NCBI GenBank assembly: GCA_012064415.1
Contig: SSNU01000272.1
Span: 124,001-188,000 of the forward strand
Direction of reading: 5' to 3'
DNA from: Gyrodactylus bullatarudis
Taxonomy: Eukaryota; Platyhelminthes; Monogenea; Gyrodactylidea; Gyrodactylidae
DNA length: 64,000 nucleotides
Shown: one piece after another, positions 48,113 through 60,400 of the stretch
Position numbering within the stretch: the stretch's first letter is position 1
Layout of the letters: every line of letters starts with the position of its first letter
Program-made: the position numbers and the translations under genes
The notes under the pieces: generated by a model
What the model saw: only the letters and a program-made list of their open reading frames with translations
Told to the model about the DNA's origin: nothing
Database searches by the model: none

Positions 48113-50117
48113 ATTTATTCTATGTACCACTCTTTTCGCCTTGTGTTTTCCCACTAGTTTTGACCTCGACTGATTCAATGCCACATATCTGGCATCTTCT
48201 TATTTGATTTCCAGCAATTGTCTAGTTAGCGTAAAATATAATCCAGACAAGGTTTTACCTTTGTTTTAAAATCATAATTTTACAATTTTCAAACTCACTT
48301 TTGAAAGATAGTGAAGCAGGATCAAGAAAATTCCTGTTTTAGTTATTTCCTCTATTGAGATCAAAAATAGACAAGCACAAAAAAATGGAATCCAGAAATT
48401 TTCATTAATTAGATTATCTCTGCTAACAAAGCATGACATTCCAATCTGGAATTACTTTTATGTAGTTTGAACAACAGCAAAAAATATTTCAACATTTGGA
48501 AGAATGAATTTCTCTCATTCTGAGTAATAAAAAATCTTTCGAATGACATTGTATTACAACCATGATACAGTCATTTATATATGCCCAAAGATGCTACCAT
48601 TAGTTTATTCATACACTGTTTTTTAACCAAAGATAGGAATTTTTAGAACCACGAAAATCTTTATATTTCAATTTTAGTACTAAAAGTGTAAGCAAAGTGT
48701 GGAAATGATTTTATAAGACTACTAAAACCTTAAAGTAAATTAAAATAGCATACAGCCGGTTCCAAAACTCAGTGAAAATTTGATTCCGGGGCGAGGAGTG
48801 CGAAATACACGACCAAATACATCATAATATATCAATTTTTATCGTAGATTTCATTGGTCCAGTCTAAATTTTGTTTCATTTACCCGTTTAAACATAAGAA
48901 ATATATTAAAAATACAATGGGTTTTGGGCTTATACTGCAAGCATAGTATAAGAAAATTTCGTCGTAATTTTCAACGACCAGAAATCTTTTTGAAGTTCCA
49001 ATACGAAAATTTGTTGATTTAAAAGGGGGCAGGCGTCAAAAAGAGTTTTTTAAGATCAATATTAGACAAGAAAATCAAAGATTCACCTTGTTATCGTTTC
49101 AGAGTTGGACTACTTGAAAATCGATGATATTTCGTTGATCAAAGATCTGACAATTGTTGGTTTCCTTGTCTAATTTTGTATCTGTACCACTTTCAAATTA
49201 AAAAAGACAATCCGGAAATCATATTCGAATTCTTGATGAAAAAAGTTGAGAATTTTGTTCCCAACTTCATTTTAATCAATTTTAGTTTCTATTGTACAGA
49301 CTCAAAACCAGTCGATTCATTGCGAAAATTAAATTTGATCTCTACCATTTCAGGAGCTATTGAATGTTTTGGATGAACAAATTTCAAATCAGAATGATCA
49401 ATCTTCTACGTGGTGACTTGATTGAAAAAAAATCCCAGTGAGATTTGCTAATCTATCATCAAATTTCAAGTAAAAAATACAGATTTAATCATAATAATTG
49501 TGCTAATCTTTTCCCAGAACTACTTTCAAAATATTTTTTCTATCATAGAAATAAAGAGTATTTTCATAGCAAGGATTAATTCGTAATGAAAATGCAGAAG
49601 GGAATAGATCACATAGTTCAGTGTCAGTTAGCAGAGAAATCCCTACTGATCCATACTGAAAAGATTAAGACTCATATCTTTTATGAGGCAATTCAATCTT
49701 GGAGTTTCTGTATTCGAAAAGCTCTCATTTATAATTCTTGAAATTTACACCTCATTCAAATAGAGAATTTCATGATTTTTTAAAGCAGATATAAACCAGA
49801 TCTCTAGAAAATAATGAGATTGCTCTGCTAATTGATACTGAAATTATTTAGCATACACTTGGTCTATGAATCGATGTATTCCCCTCTGCCCATTCATTAC
49901 GAATCAGTAGAACAATCCTTGCTAGTTTATATAATTTGTAACTTACAAATTGTAAGTACGAGTTGTACTCTTTTAGTATTTTCGGATTTTTAGTCTTATA
50001 ATTTGGTCTATTTTTTCTCTCGATTTTCTAAAAGATGGACAATAGAAAAAGAGAAGAAATTATCAAAAAATATTAATAATTTCTATAAAAACACTGAAAG
50101 AGAATAGATAATTGAGA
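48113..50117. other. Intergenic, diverged foldback copy only
   Basis: About 48,955-49,300 contains internal words of foldback family A in inverted order, much eroded. A patch near 49,495 resembles the arm of family B. No gene is supported. Confidence 0.4.
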
Positions 50118-50513
50118 TCAATCTGAATTGTTGCCAAGATATTCAAAGTCTGGAAATTTCATCTGATAGATAGACTCTTCCTCCTGCTCCTGATTATCTC
50201 CGGAATACGAAATTTCCGGAAAATTTTCATCCTTTTCCTCCTGGTTATCTTCCATTATCATAGAATCGTTTCTCTTTGAAGTATCTATTGAATAACACAT
50301 GGGACAACAACACGGCACACAACTCTCCCCACCAAATAAGCCTCCACTTTTACATGCAGTCTTTCCAATAACATAGGCCATACCCATTAAGGCCAAATTG
50401 AGTGGATTGAAGAAGTCACTACTCTCGGGGTCATCCTCTTCGTCTTCATCATCATCGTCGTCGTCATCATCGTCTTTTTTCTTCTTTTTCTTATCCTTGT
50501 CATCATCAGCCAT
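50118..50513 (-). CDS. Poly-Asp membrane protein with Cys cluster (family A, extended)
   Basis: 131 aa, the longest member. The head is Lys run then Asp/Glu run (MADDDKDKKKKKK, then nine Asp). The core FFNPLNLALMGMAYVIGKT aligns gap-free with 20754, 35624 and 37247. Then GLFGGESCVPCCCPMCYS and, unlike its relatives, an acidic Glu/Asp/Asn-rich C-terminus of about 55 residues with tyrosines. A TATA-rich stretch lies 30-60 bp upstream. The complementary poly-Ser frame is an artefact of the GAT/GAC repeat. Possibly the ancestral or a derived form (inference). Confidence 0.75.
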   Translation of the reverse strand: MADDDKDKKKKKKDDDDDDDDDEDEEDDPESSDFFNPLNLALMGMAYVIGKTACKSGGLFGGESCVPCCCPMCYSIDTSKRNDSMIMEDNQEEKDENFPEISYSGDNQEQEEESIYQMKFPDFEYLGNNSD

Positions 50514-51000
50514 GTTTCTGTATGATTTAATACAATTATTACTGTATATAGTATATAATATAAATATATATGTAGTGATAATTATTGTGCGAATAACCTA
50601 TAATGAAAGAGTTCAATCTTATAATACAGTTGGTTCGATAAACAGGATGAAAGTGACAATAGGACATTATTGCATCTAATAGAAGATGAAAATGAATGAG
50701 TAAACTCTCCAATAAGTAGCAACAATGGAAAGAGGGAAAGCTCACATAGGCCATGGTAGTTGAAGGTTACATGATTAGTTTAGATTTATATAGGCTTATA
50801 AAGAATTTCTCTCTGATCCATACATCTATGCTGTCATTCCCAGATATATTGAAAAAAATTTATAAATGGATGATGATTATCTGGTAAAAAAATTATTATT
50901 TTCTTGAAAATCTGGTTTATAGATGGGTGTTTAAAATTTAATAAGCTGATTTTGAATCAGAATCTGAGGGGGTGTAATGTTTGTAGGAGGATTGTGAAAC
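50514..51000. other. Intergenic, AT-rich, nothing recognised
   Basis: TATA repeats near the small gene's promoter, then no feature. Confidence 0.35.
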
Positions 51001-51002
51001 CA

Positions 51003-51480
51003 GTTAAACAACGGAGGTCATGTTATTATGTTCCAATGACAAAGGCAGTTTGTTGAATAGTGCGATAGTGAATGCAATTTTCCTGAGCCAAATTGGAATT
51101 TTTTTTTTGAGTACTTTTTGGAATGTTGGAGAGAAGAGCACTGCCATAGTCAAGATAAGGGAGAATACATTGTTTATATAGTAGGAGTCGGAGTTCCGGG
51201 GAGTGTACAAACTTTATAAGGAAGTATGATTTAATTCTCAGTATCCTTAGAGTTTTTTTGCATGAGTACAGGTGCCGAGCTTTCGGGTGTAGTTGAGTCC
51301 GAGGTCGTTGATTTGAGTGACTAGAAGTGTGTTTAGGTTAGGATTGAGCAGGATGTTATCACTATTTTTGTATAAAATGGAAAAATTCGAAACTGAAGTG
51401 GCATGTTTCTCTTGTATATTATGTCTAGTTATCGCAGAATTCTTGCTCAGGTAATCATTCGATCTTGTATACAACTTTCT
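51003..51480 (-). mobile_element. Chimeric retroelement fossil: GIY-YIG tail joined to LINE C-terminus
   Basis: On the minus strand the first part reads ITRHNIQEKHATSVSNFSIL, like the GIY-YIG tail at 47.8 kb (HLRNTNHTADVSNFSIL). It is directly followed by LLVTQINDLGLNYTRKL and ILPYLDYGSALLSNIPKS, which belong to the CR1/jockey-like RT C-terminus (compare 17.5-17.7 kb). The two parts come from different retroelement classes, pointing to nested insertion or template switching. Confidence 0.65.
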
Positions 51481-52197
51481 AATCGTTCTAGCTACAATTT
51501 TATACTTTTTGTTATTATAATTATTAGATTCTAATATCTGAGATTTAGGTTAACCTATCACTTTCTGTGAGCTCAATTCGAACCTCTTGTTGTCATTGAC
51601 ATATTGTCTACTTTTTGTTAGACAAAAATGTCTATATTACAATGTAATATTATTACATATCTGTGCATTAATAAACTTTATTTAAATAACTTTTATAAGA
51701 ATACCAGGAACAAGACGGATCTATTACCTTGGCCAATGAATTACCTTCCAAGCGAGTTGTATTATTTTCATATTGAATTTCATATCTTTCTTCAATATTA
51801 TTGAATCAATAATGACATTGTGAAATACTATTCCTTAATGAATTTCATGAACAACCAATAAATTTCACCCAGAGTCAAATAAACTGCGGTCACTCAGACG
51901 ATGAATGGCGAATGTCGGGATCGATATCAACTTCAATTAGATGATTCGACTAATCTGGAAATTAATAAAATGAAAATTGATTCCTCCTAAATTGGTAGCT
52001 ATAAAGTTTAGTTGAAAAACAATGTTAAATATCCTCATAAAAATACTTAATTAAAATATGGAATATCGACTCTGAAAGGCCTCCAAAGTTGAAGAGCCAC
52101 AGGGTCTATAAAAAAACCAAGTATTTAAATGTAGAAGAGAGAAGAAGTAGATTTTAATGAAGGAAAAAAGTCTATTTTCAAAAAGAATAAAACATCT
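51481..52197. other. Intergenic, nothing recognised
   Basis: 3' flank of the dsRNA-binding protein gene; no feature seen. Confidence 0.35.
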
Positions 52198-53844
52198 TTA
52201 AATTTCAGAGGCAAACATTTTTAGGGCTGCCATAGCCGCCAACTCTCTCGCTTTTTGAGGGGTCTTTTCAGAACTTGTTATTTCAAAGTCTTGACTAGTT
52301 CTTTGGAAAGTTATTCTCGTTGTATATGGTTGATGGAAACCATTTTTCTCAACATTTTCATTGGAGTTGTACTCATCAATGTGACAAAAAATTCGAAAAT
52401 ATTTGCAAATCATCAAGAGTTGATGGTGATAACAGGAACTCTTTGGCATTTTCTCATTATCCTCCAGACATAAAAGACTCAGTTTTCTTAAAAGACCTTT
52501 GGAATTTTGAGAGAGATCTTGAAACAATTTTACAGATTGAGATTCGGTATTGAAAAAATCAGAATTTGGGCTACATTCGATATTTTCATGGTAACTAAAT
52601 TGGCTTTTTCTAAGGCAATGACCTTTCAATGACTTGGATCGAAAGGGATTGAATCGATTTCTCGGATCCCCGGATACCTCACAGTTGTGCGTGACATTTG
52701 AAAATTCAATGTGCTTTTTCTCTGATTTATTTTTATTTTGACATTTCTTGAGGATACTTTGGATCTTGATTACATCATTGGAAACACTCCCAGAATTGAG
52801 ATATTTAGGAAAAAAAGATTCAATCGCTTCCTGAGCACATGCATACTTGGCTTGTTTTTGATTCTTTTTAACCTGGCCGTGAATGCGTTCTAGATTGCCG
52901 ATTGTCAGGGTGCAAGAAAAACCATTAATTTTACCATCAGCTGATAAATGTATTTTCTTATCAAACTTAGGATACTGCTTAAACTTGGCCAACGAAATGT
53001 GATATATTTTGTCGATAGGATTAATCTCTTTGCTACAATTAGGATCCAGCCGGTCTTCAGTAAACTTTTTCTGGCTATCAGATTTTTTCATCTTGAACAC
53101 TTTAATAAGCTCTTGAATTTCAGAAGATGGACATTTCAATGAGGTAATGTTCTTTGAGAGGTATTCAATTATCTCTCTAAGAGCATTTTCTCTCGCCTTT
53201 TGACTGTTTTTCATTGTGTTGGTGGAGTAGAAGAAGGGCGAGGAATCTTTATCAACTAGGACACACAGCCATTCATAATTATCATTTTGGTTTATTCTTC
53301 TTAGTAGAATAGGCCAAGGTTCTTCTCGAAAGGCGCATGCGAGTCTTACTAAAGAGAGAGAATTTATTTTTGATTCGGGAAATTTATCAAGCAATATTTT
53401 AACAGCCATTTTCATTCTAGCAATAATTGATTCATAATTTTCATGGAAAGAATTTAAACTTTTGAATTTGATCCCAAGGAATACAGATTCGTATTTAAAG
53501 CATTTTTCAGTCAAATTAGATTTGGGATTTGTACCAAAAAGTTTGGAATAGTTATCAATTGAATGAAAAGAGGAGGAATTGAAGATGTTGCTATTGCTAT
53601 TTTTATATGGAACTGTATCATTGCATATTGATTCCAAATAGTTTATTACAGCATTGCGTTTAGATTCTTTGAGATTTGATCCGAATCCTTTGTAGATAAA
53701 ACTGGTTTTGCCAGTATTTATAAACAACTGTACAGAAAATCTTTTAAATTTTGATTGAGGATTTTCCTCGATTAGTTTGAACTCGTGCGATGAATGAGAT
53801 TTTCTAATAGTTTGATAAAATTTATTGTAGACATTAGAAGCCAT
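52198..53844 (-). CDS. Protein with four dsRNA-binding-like regions
   Basis: 548 aa in one exon. dsRBD-like regions: about 5-72 (FSVQLFINTGKTSFIYKGFG, SKRNAVINYL); 150-232 (WLCVLVDKD, NSQKARENALREIIEYL); 275-349 (SLAKFKQYPKFD, FSCTLTIGNLERIHGQVKKN, QAKYACAQEAIESFF); 468-548 (YTTRITFQR, EKTPQKARELAAMAALKMFA). The terminal helices with Lys/Ala pattern are the best evidence; regions 3 and 4 are strongest. There is no catalytic domain (no RNase III, deaminase or kinase motif), so it is a carrier or cofactor type like Staufen or Loquacious, not assignable more exactly. Divergent from BLOC1S1, 125 bp away. The lack of introns is unusual among its neighbours. Confidence 0.82.
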   Translation of the reverse strand: MASNVYNKFYQTIRKSHSSHEFKLIEENPQSKFKRFSVQLFINTGKTSFIYKGFGSNLKESKRNAVINYLESICNDTVPYKNSNSNIFNSSSFHSIDNYSKLFGTNPKSNLTEKCFKYESVFLGIKFKSLNSFHENYESIIARMKMAVKILLDKFPESKINSLSLVRLACAFREEPWPILLRRINQNDNYEWLCVLVDKDSSPFFYSTNTMKNSQKARENALREIIEYLSKNITSLKCPSSEIQELIKVFKMKKSDSQKKFTEDRLDPNCSKEINPIDKIYHISLAKFKQYPKFDKKIHLSADGKINGFSCTLTIGNLERIHGQVKKNQKQAKYACAQEAIESFFPKYLNSGSVSNDVIKIQSILKKCQNKNKSEKKHIEFSNVTHNCEVSGDPRNRFNPFRSKSLKGHCLRKSQFSYHENIECSPNSDFFNTESQSVKLFQDLSQNSKGLLRKLSLLCLEDNEKMPKSSCYHHQLLMICKYFRIFCHIDEYNSNENVEKNGFHQPYTTRITFQRTSQDFEITSSEKTPQKARELAAMAALKMFASEI

Positions 53845-53969
53845 TAAATGCTATAGTAAGGATTACTTAATGGTGATTTTGAGGCATTTTCTTAAAAAAA
53901 TTTAAACTTGTATCTCTTCTAAACAAGCTCAACCTTTGATATTCTTGTTTTGTACAAGCAAATTTTTGG

Positions 53970-54347
53970 ATGACTTCTTTTCAAGATGTTATTTCACGAC
54001 GGTTAATAAGAATACAAGACGTTAATAAGAAACAAGAAAGTCTTTCGGAAAATATCATCAGTAGTGGGAATTTAATTTCTCGTCAGGTATTCCACAAAGC
54101 AAACTTTAAAGCGAATAAAGCCTACTTAAATCAGAAGAAACTTAATTATGAAGCTAAACAATTATTTACCAATTTAATTCAACTCAATACACAAGTAGAT
54201 TCTTGGCTCAAACTAGTTAACGGTTTGAATGATTCCATTAAAGAGTTGGGAGATATCAAGAATTGGTCAGAATCCCTTAACAACGACATGGAAATTATAG
54301 TTGATACACTTGAAACTGTAAAAAATTCAAGAATGAACCAACCTTGA
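53970..54347 (+). CDS. BLOC1S1: BLOC-1 complex subunit 1
   Basis: 125 aa, one exon, the usual length of the family. The C-terminal half is highly conserved: AYLNQKKLNYEAKQL, QLNTQVDSWLKLVNGLNDS, KELGDIKNWSESLNNDME and ALETV-like DTLETV. The protein is a helical subunit of BLOC-1 and BORC, which act in lysosome-related organelle biogenesis and lysosome positioning; it is also called GCN5L1. The start is the first Met of the frame and gives a family-like N-terminus. It shares a 125-bp divergent promoter region with the dsRNA-binding protein gene. Confidence 0.93.
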   Translation: MTSFQDVISRRLIRIQDVNKKQESLSENIISSGNLISRQVFHKANFKANKAYLNQKKLNYEAKQLFTNLIQLNTQVDSWLKLVNGLNDSIKELGDIKNWSESLNNDMEIIVDTLETVKNSRMNQP

Positions 54348-54497
54348 TATTCCTATTATCCAATTGAAATCGCGATACGATTTTTTTTATTGGATTAATC
54401 CTGAGTAATAAACTTATTACATCATACAGAAATTTTCTAATAATAAATTGATACTATTAATTGCTCGTTGAGTATTTTTTCTCTATTGATAAGTGTT

Positions 54498-57400
54498 ATG
54501 CAGTTATTCAAGAAGAAATATGTATGTTTGAACCCTTTAAACTAATGTGATACTTTAGGCAGTACAATTTGTTGATAAAAATGAGGATATTTGTGATCTA
54601 ACATGTGGCTTTACTCAAGTTACACGTAAATCTAGCTCATTATTTCCTTAGTGAATAATGAAGAGAAAATCTTATTGGAAGCTTCAAGATCAGGCAGGAC
54701 TGATTTGGTTAGAGAGATGGTTAGAAATGAAAAATGCAACATAAACTGTATGACGAATCTTGATAGAACACCCTTAATTATGGCCGCTAGTAAGGGTAAA
54801 AAGATTATTTGTAAGATTCTTGTCGACAATAAGGCCAATATAAACCATCCTGACAAGGTAATTCATCAAGATTATAACTCTTTTCCCAGTATGGAATGAC
54901 TGCTTTATTTTGGGCAATTTATAATAATCATTATACGATAGCAAGATTTCTCATCGAAAACGATGCAGACCTTTATCACAAGACTAATGTGAGTAAATAT
55001 ACGTCAAATTTAATCCATTTATTTTCAAATGATCAAATTTTGTCTTCTCTTCAGCATTTAATGTTTTCATATAATCTTTAAATTATTCATTCACTTCCTA
55101 TGGTTCTGGTAATAGATCAACAATTATTACCCTATGCTTCCTCGTTTTGAACTATAAAATTAGCCCTATTAAATATAGAATTTAAAGTTTAGCTTTAGAA
55201 AATTTTTGATAAGATATTCGAGCTTAATATACCTGAATTAATCTTTAGAAAAAAGGCATTTTATTGCCCTACAGATTACTGAACTTTTAGGCCTGAATGC
55301 TATTAGAAAGTTGTAATTTACATCAGCAACTTCTCTTATTGCATTTATAAACTTCTAGAATGGTATGACAATAATCCATTTAATTGCTAAAAACTCTACA
55401 ATAAAAATGCTTCAATTCGTGTATGAGAAAGAGCCGAGATTAGAGCAATACTTTCAGGCAAAAGATGTGGTAAGTTATTGTATGTTTATCAGATAATTAT
55501 AGGAAGACTTTACTCCAATTCATTATGCTTCACAATCTGGAAATTTACAAGTCCTCGAATTCTTGGGTGAAAATAATGTTGACTACGAGGTAAAGACAAA
55601 GAGTGGAAAAAATGCTCTTCATTTAGCCATTGAAGAGAAAAAGTTGTTGGTCATTCGTTTCTTCATGGTTGTTCCTCAAGTTAAAAATTACATAAATATG
55701 CACGTGAGTTTTACTGTACGAATTAAAATGAACAATTCCCGTTAGATGATTTGGATAAAATATTATTTGAGTGGCGGCAAAAACATGAAAAAATTGTAAA
55801 TTACTTTGCTTAATCTTTTCGTATTCAAACGAAACATATTTATCAATTTAAAGAGGTAAATGCTCTTTCTATTCAATGATATAAAGCTATTCTGGAAATA
55901 GTCTTCAACTTGGATTTGATGCTGACACCAAAAATATGATTTTCTTGGCTATATTTTTTTGGTTATATTGCGAACCAATTAAATGATATCTCAGAAAGAG
56001 GGGGAGAAATAATTTCAGAGTATTGATAAAAAACAGGGTATAATAGTATTCGAAAATTGTTTCAAAGTAATTCATTGAATCGAAATTTTCTATATTTAAA
56101 AATAATTTAACATCTTTATAATCAGTTCCTGATTTTTGGCGATAAAATGCTTCAGAGATTTTCTTTAGGATTCAAATCTAGACTTATCAAGTCTTTAAAT
56201 ACGAATCCCTGAACGTATCAATCATATTATCTTATTCTCAGGATAACGAAGGCAAATATCCAATACACTATGCCATAGACCAAGAGAATATAGAGTTAAT
56301 GCGTGAACTCTTACTTAATGGATCTGATCCAAATATCGCAGCCAAGGTAATCCAGAGACTCAAGTAGCAATAATTTCCTCTTCTAGAATTGTTCTGGCCC
56401 TTTGATCTATTGCATTAGAAAAAAGAATATTCAAATGGTTAAACTGTTGCTGGAATTCAAGGCAGATATAGGAGCATCTGATAGGGTTAGTTTTACTTTA
56501 AAGATAAAATTTTCTTTGAAAAATTGGAAAATATCAAAGTTGAAAATAATTTACAGTTGAATAGCAGCTGAGTTCTTATTTTTTTCAACAGAGCGAAAAT
56601 GGTGTTCTTCATCTTGCGGCCATGAACAATGACACAGACATGATCTTTTTCCTCATTAAAAGGGGAGTTTTCATTGAAAACAGAAATCGTGTGAGTAAAA
56701 CTTTTACGCAAACCAGCATTTTAAATCTTGCATCATTACGAATCCAATGTTTTTCTTGATAGGAGAATTCTTTTTTGGTCTATATTGGAATCTTAACGAG
56801 ATAATACAGATTTAATCGGAATAATTCCAACTCTTTTCCAAAGCCTATTCAAGACCTTTCAGCACTGAGATAGCCAGTAGTTTAGATGCTTGTTTTAAGA
56901 ATTGTCTTCAACAACTTGCTTTTAATTAGCTTCAGAATTCTTCTTAATCGATAATAAAAAGATCGATTATTATTATGGGATACCACATATTCAAAATCTC
57001 CATTAGAAAATTAGAAATTATTCATTTTTAATTATTTCGAAAGATTAAAAAAACTATGTTGGATTGTATTTTTTTTTCAACAGAACAAAATATTTGTTGT
57101 TAAGAGCTGAATTCAAGGATAAAATCCTGATTATATATGTTTATTTTTTAGAGATTACAGACCAGTTTACACTTAGCAGCTGAACAAAATAAACTGGAAG
57201 CAGCAGAAATACTTATTCTTGCTGGTGCAGATATTGATGTTATTGATAAAGTATGTTTCTAATCAGTTGTCTATTAATAATCCGATTATAGGCAAGCAAG
57301 ACACCACTTCATGTTGCTGTGAAAGCAAATTTAACACAGATGGTTGATCTCTTGATTAAAGCTAAACGTTGGAAAAAATATTTCCCTGTAAGTTTTTATA

Positions 57401-60400
57401 TTTTGAAATTGAATTAAAGTTTACGAATTAAGACATTATTTTCCCGCGTATTTTTTATAGCTCACATAACAAGCTTCATCTTAAAGCTATTCTCGATGAA
57501 TTTGAGAATTTATGATTTTTACAAGCCTCATTTTCGTCTGAGATTGTAGTGCTGGGATCTAGAATTTTGAGTAATTTTTATAGAGGATTATATTAGCCAA
57601 ATAGGGGATAGGTCAGTTTTTAATAGGCATTCATTGAATGGACTGACACACTTTCTGATAATTAATAAATCAAGATGATCCAAAATGAGTTGAAATTGAC
57701 AGTTATTAAAAAAATTGAATTATGATAATTATTTTCTTCATCTATTGGTCAACGTTTGATCTCTCTGAAATCTACAAAAATTTAATAAATTGAAAAATGG
57801 CGGCAGCTCGAAAACTAAAATGTCTCCAAGATTTCTAAAATAATAATTTTCTTAAATCGGTGAAAGTGTGCCTTTTGAGAAGATTTCCTAAAATCTTCAG
57901 AAAATTTTGAGACCTTAATGAAAAAAATGGGATATTTGTACAAATCATAAATTTCCATATTCATCAAGAATAGCAGCAAAATGTAAAATAATTCTTTTCC
58001 AAATTTGTTATGTTAAAAATTTAGTCATAATCTCATAAAGACTTTTGATTATTAAATCTATAATTTACAACTATTAGAACGAAGTGATTGAGGTATCCCA
58101 GCTATTCGAGCCAGACATAATTGAAGTAGTGGATCCAGTAGAAGTCGATAAAAGTGTCTCAAGTGACGAGTATGAAGATATCCAAGAAAAATTGCCAGTC
58201 TTCAAATTCCTGGGCGGTGGTAAGAAGAAAAAGAAAAAGGAAGAAGAAACTCCAAAGGAGGAGCCAAAATCTTTTATCGAATCAATTAAGGAGAATGTCA
58301 GTGTTTTTTCAAGCAAAACTGACAAGACCGATGCAAAATCTATTTTTACATTTTTCTCAACAGCAAAAACTGATAAGACTATCGTCATGAAAGATAACGA
58401 AGGTCTGGAACGAATTAATTTCGATGAGGAAGATGATATCAAATCTATTCCGTCTACCGTCAAAACCAACAAAACCATACAATACAAACAAAAGGATATT
58501 GTCTCTATTCATGATACAATTTCCATGCAAGATCCAATCTCTGAGAAAGATGAATCGTCAACAATAATGATGTTTGAGGAAGCAGTCCCAGAAAAGAGTC
58601 TAGATAAATATAATTCAATTCCCATGAATAAGACAATTAACGGTGTCGAGTCGAAGAATGCATCTCCTGTAAAATCAAGTTATGGTTCTCCAGGTTCTAG
58701 CAACACGAAAAGTCCGTTAAGAAAATCGAATGAAAACTCAAACTTGATCAATCAATACAAGACGAACATCTATGGAAACTTTGATTTGGCCTCTGAAATT
58801 GACGAGGGTTCAAATGATATCAAGGTGGCTTCAATTGTAGAAAGTAAAAATCTCAAACCTGTCTACATAAAGGAAGATTATGATGGCAAGAGCGTCTTCT
58901 CCAAGATATCAAAAAAAATATTTCACAATAGATCTGGGTCAGCTGTCAGCGAGAAACATGAAGATATCATCAGGATTAATTCAGAAAATGATTATAACAA
59001 AATAGTTGATGATTACGTTGATAACAACATCATCCAGCAAATTGACAAGAATTTTGTCGATACAATTATGAATCAGGAGACTGATACGATAAAACTTGAC
59101 GATATAATTAGAGATTACAAGTCTGATTATCAGTCGGTTGACATGGAAGAAAGAATTCTACAGAATGGAGAGTTTCATCCAAAAACATTCAGTCTCCTCA
59201 ATAACTGCATTGTAAGAAAATTAAGTAATTTAAAAAGTACATCAGAGAAGCTCGAGGAGAAAAAACAAAGTAAAGCTAGTTAATATGAAGATGGGAATTG
59301 ACTAGTTTTAAAAAATTCTCAGTTTTTTCATCAAAAAAATCAAATTTCATCAAGAATTTTTGGAATCTAGATCATGAGGCTCACTTTCACGATACGGAGA
59401 AAAAAATTTTCTAAAAAATCAATATTTTAAGGGAATTATGACAAATTTGAAATTTTGAAGTAGCGCCAAATTCCTAATTTTTTTGAACTTTGTTGATTTC
59501 AAAGTGAGAGAGTGATCAAAAGTTGATTTTCAAGATCGCGATCAGGCATAGATATCAAATATGCTGAATCTGATTTTAAGAATCTACCTATCATCGTGTG
59601 AAAATTAAATTTTTTATTTTTTGATCATCTTTCCTGCTCGAAAATCGATGAAATTTTATTGATTCAAGATCCCTGAAAATTGACGGTTTTTTCAAAAGTT
59701 TTATGATGATAATCAGTTTTCTTGTCTCAGTTTGATCTTTAAAATCAACTTTTGATCACTCTCTCACGTTGGAATCGGCAAATTTTTTCAACTCAATGTT
59801 CAAAAATGCCTCTTCAAGATTTCAAATTCGCCATAATTCCCTTAACATTGAAATTTTTCGAAATTTCTTTCCTCCATATCGTGAAAATATGCCTCATGAT
59901 CTAGATTCCAAAAAAACTTGATCAATTTAGATGTTTTGATGAAAATAATGAGAATGATAATAAAGGTCAATTCCACTTTCCATATTAACTAGGTGTGTTT
60001 GATTTAAATGTCTTATGTCTAATAACTATTGCTTCGAGATTCTAAAAAACTTTTTAAACGAATTCTTTACAGTATGAATATGAGAAGATTGAATTTTGAA
60101 ATGAAATTCTTTTGGTTAGCTTATCGATGATCGTATTAAAGAGATATTTATTAATCTTGCCTATAAGAAAATGTCGAAGAGGGCGTGGGAGCTGTTGGCA
60201 AACTATTGGAACTTCGAACTTATTCATATTGCTGCAATTAAGTACTGCGAAGAAGGTAAGCTGTTCTTTGAAAACTATAGTTATAGAATCATACATTTGT
60301 GATTTCTTCCTAAACTTGTACATTATTGTTTTTACTACGAATAAATTTATTATCATCTAAGGTTTATAAAGATATCTAGAATTAGTTATTTGTCAAGTTT

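Noticed and set aside
50398..50679. Poly-Ser/Phe plus-strand protein
   Set aside because: Complement of the poly-Asp/Lys head of the minus-strand small gene.
58074..58487. 137-codon minus-strand frame
   Set aside because: Complement of the disordered exon of the ankyrin/death gene, with no features of its own.
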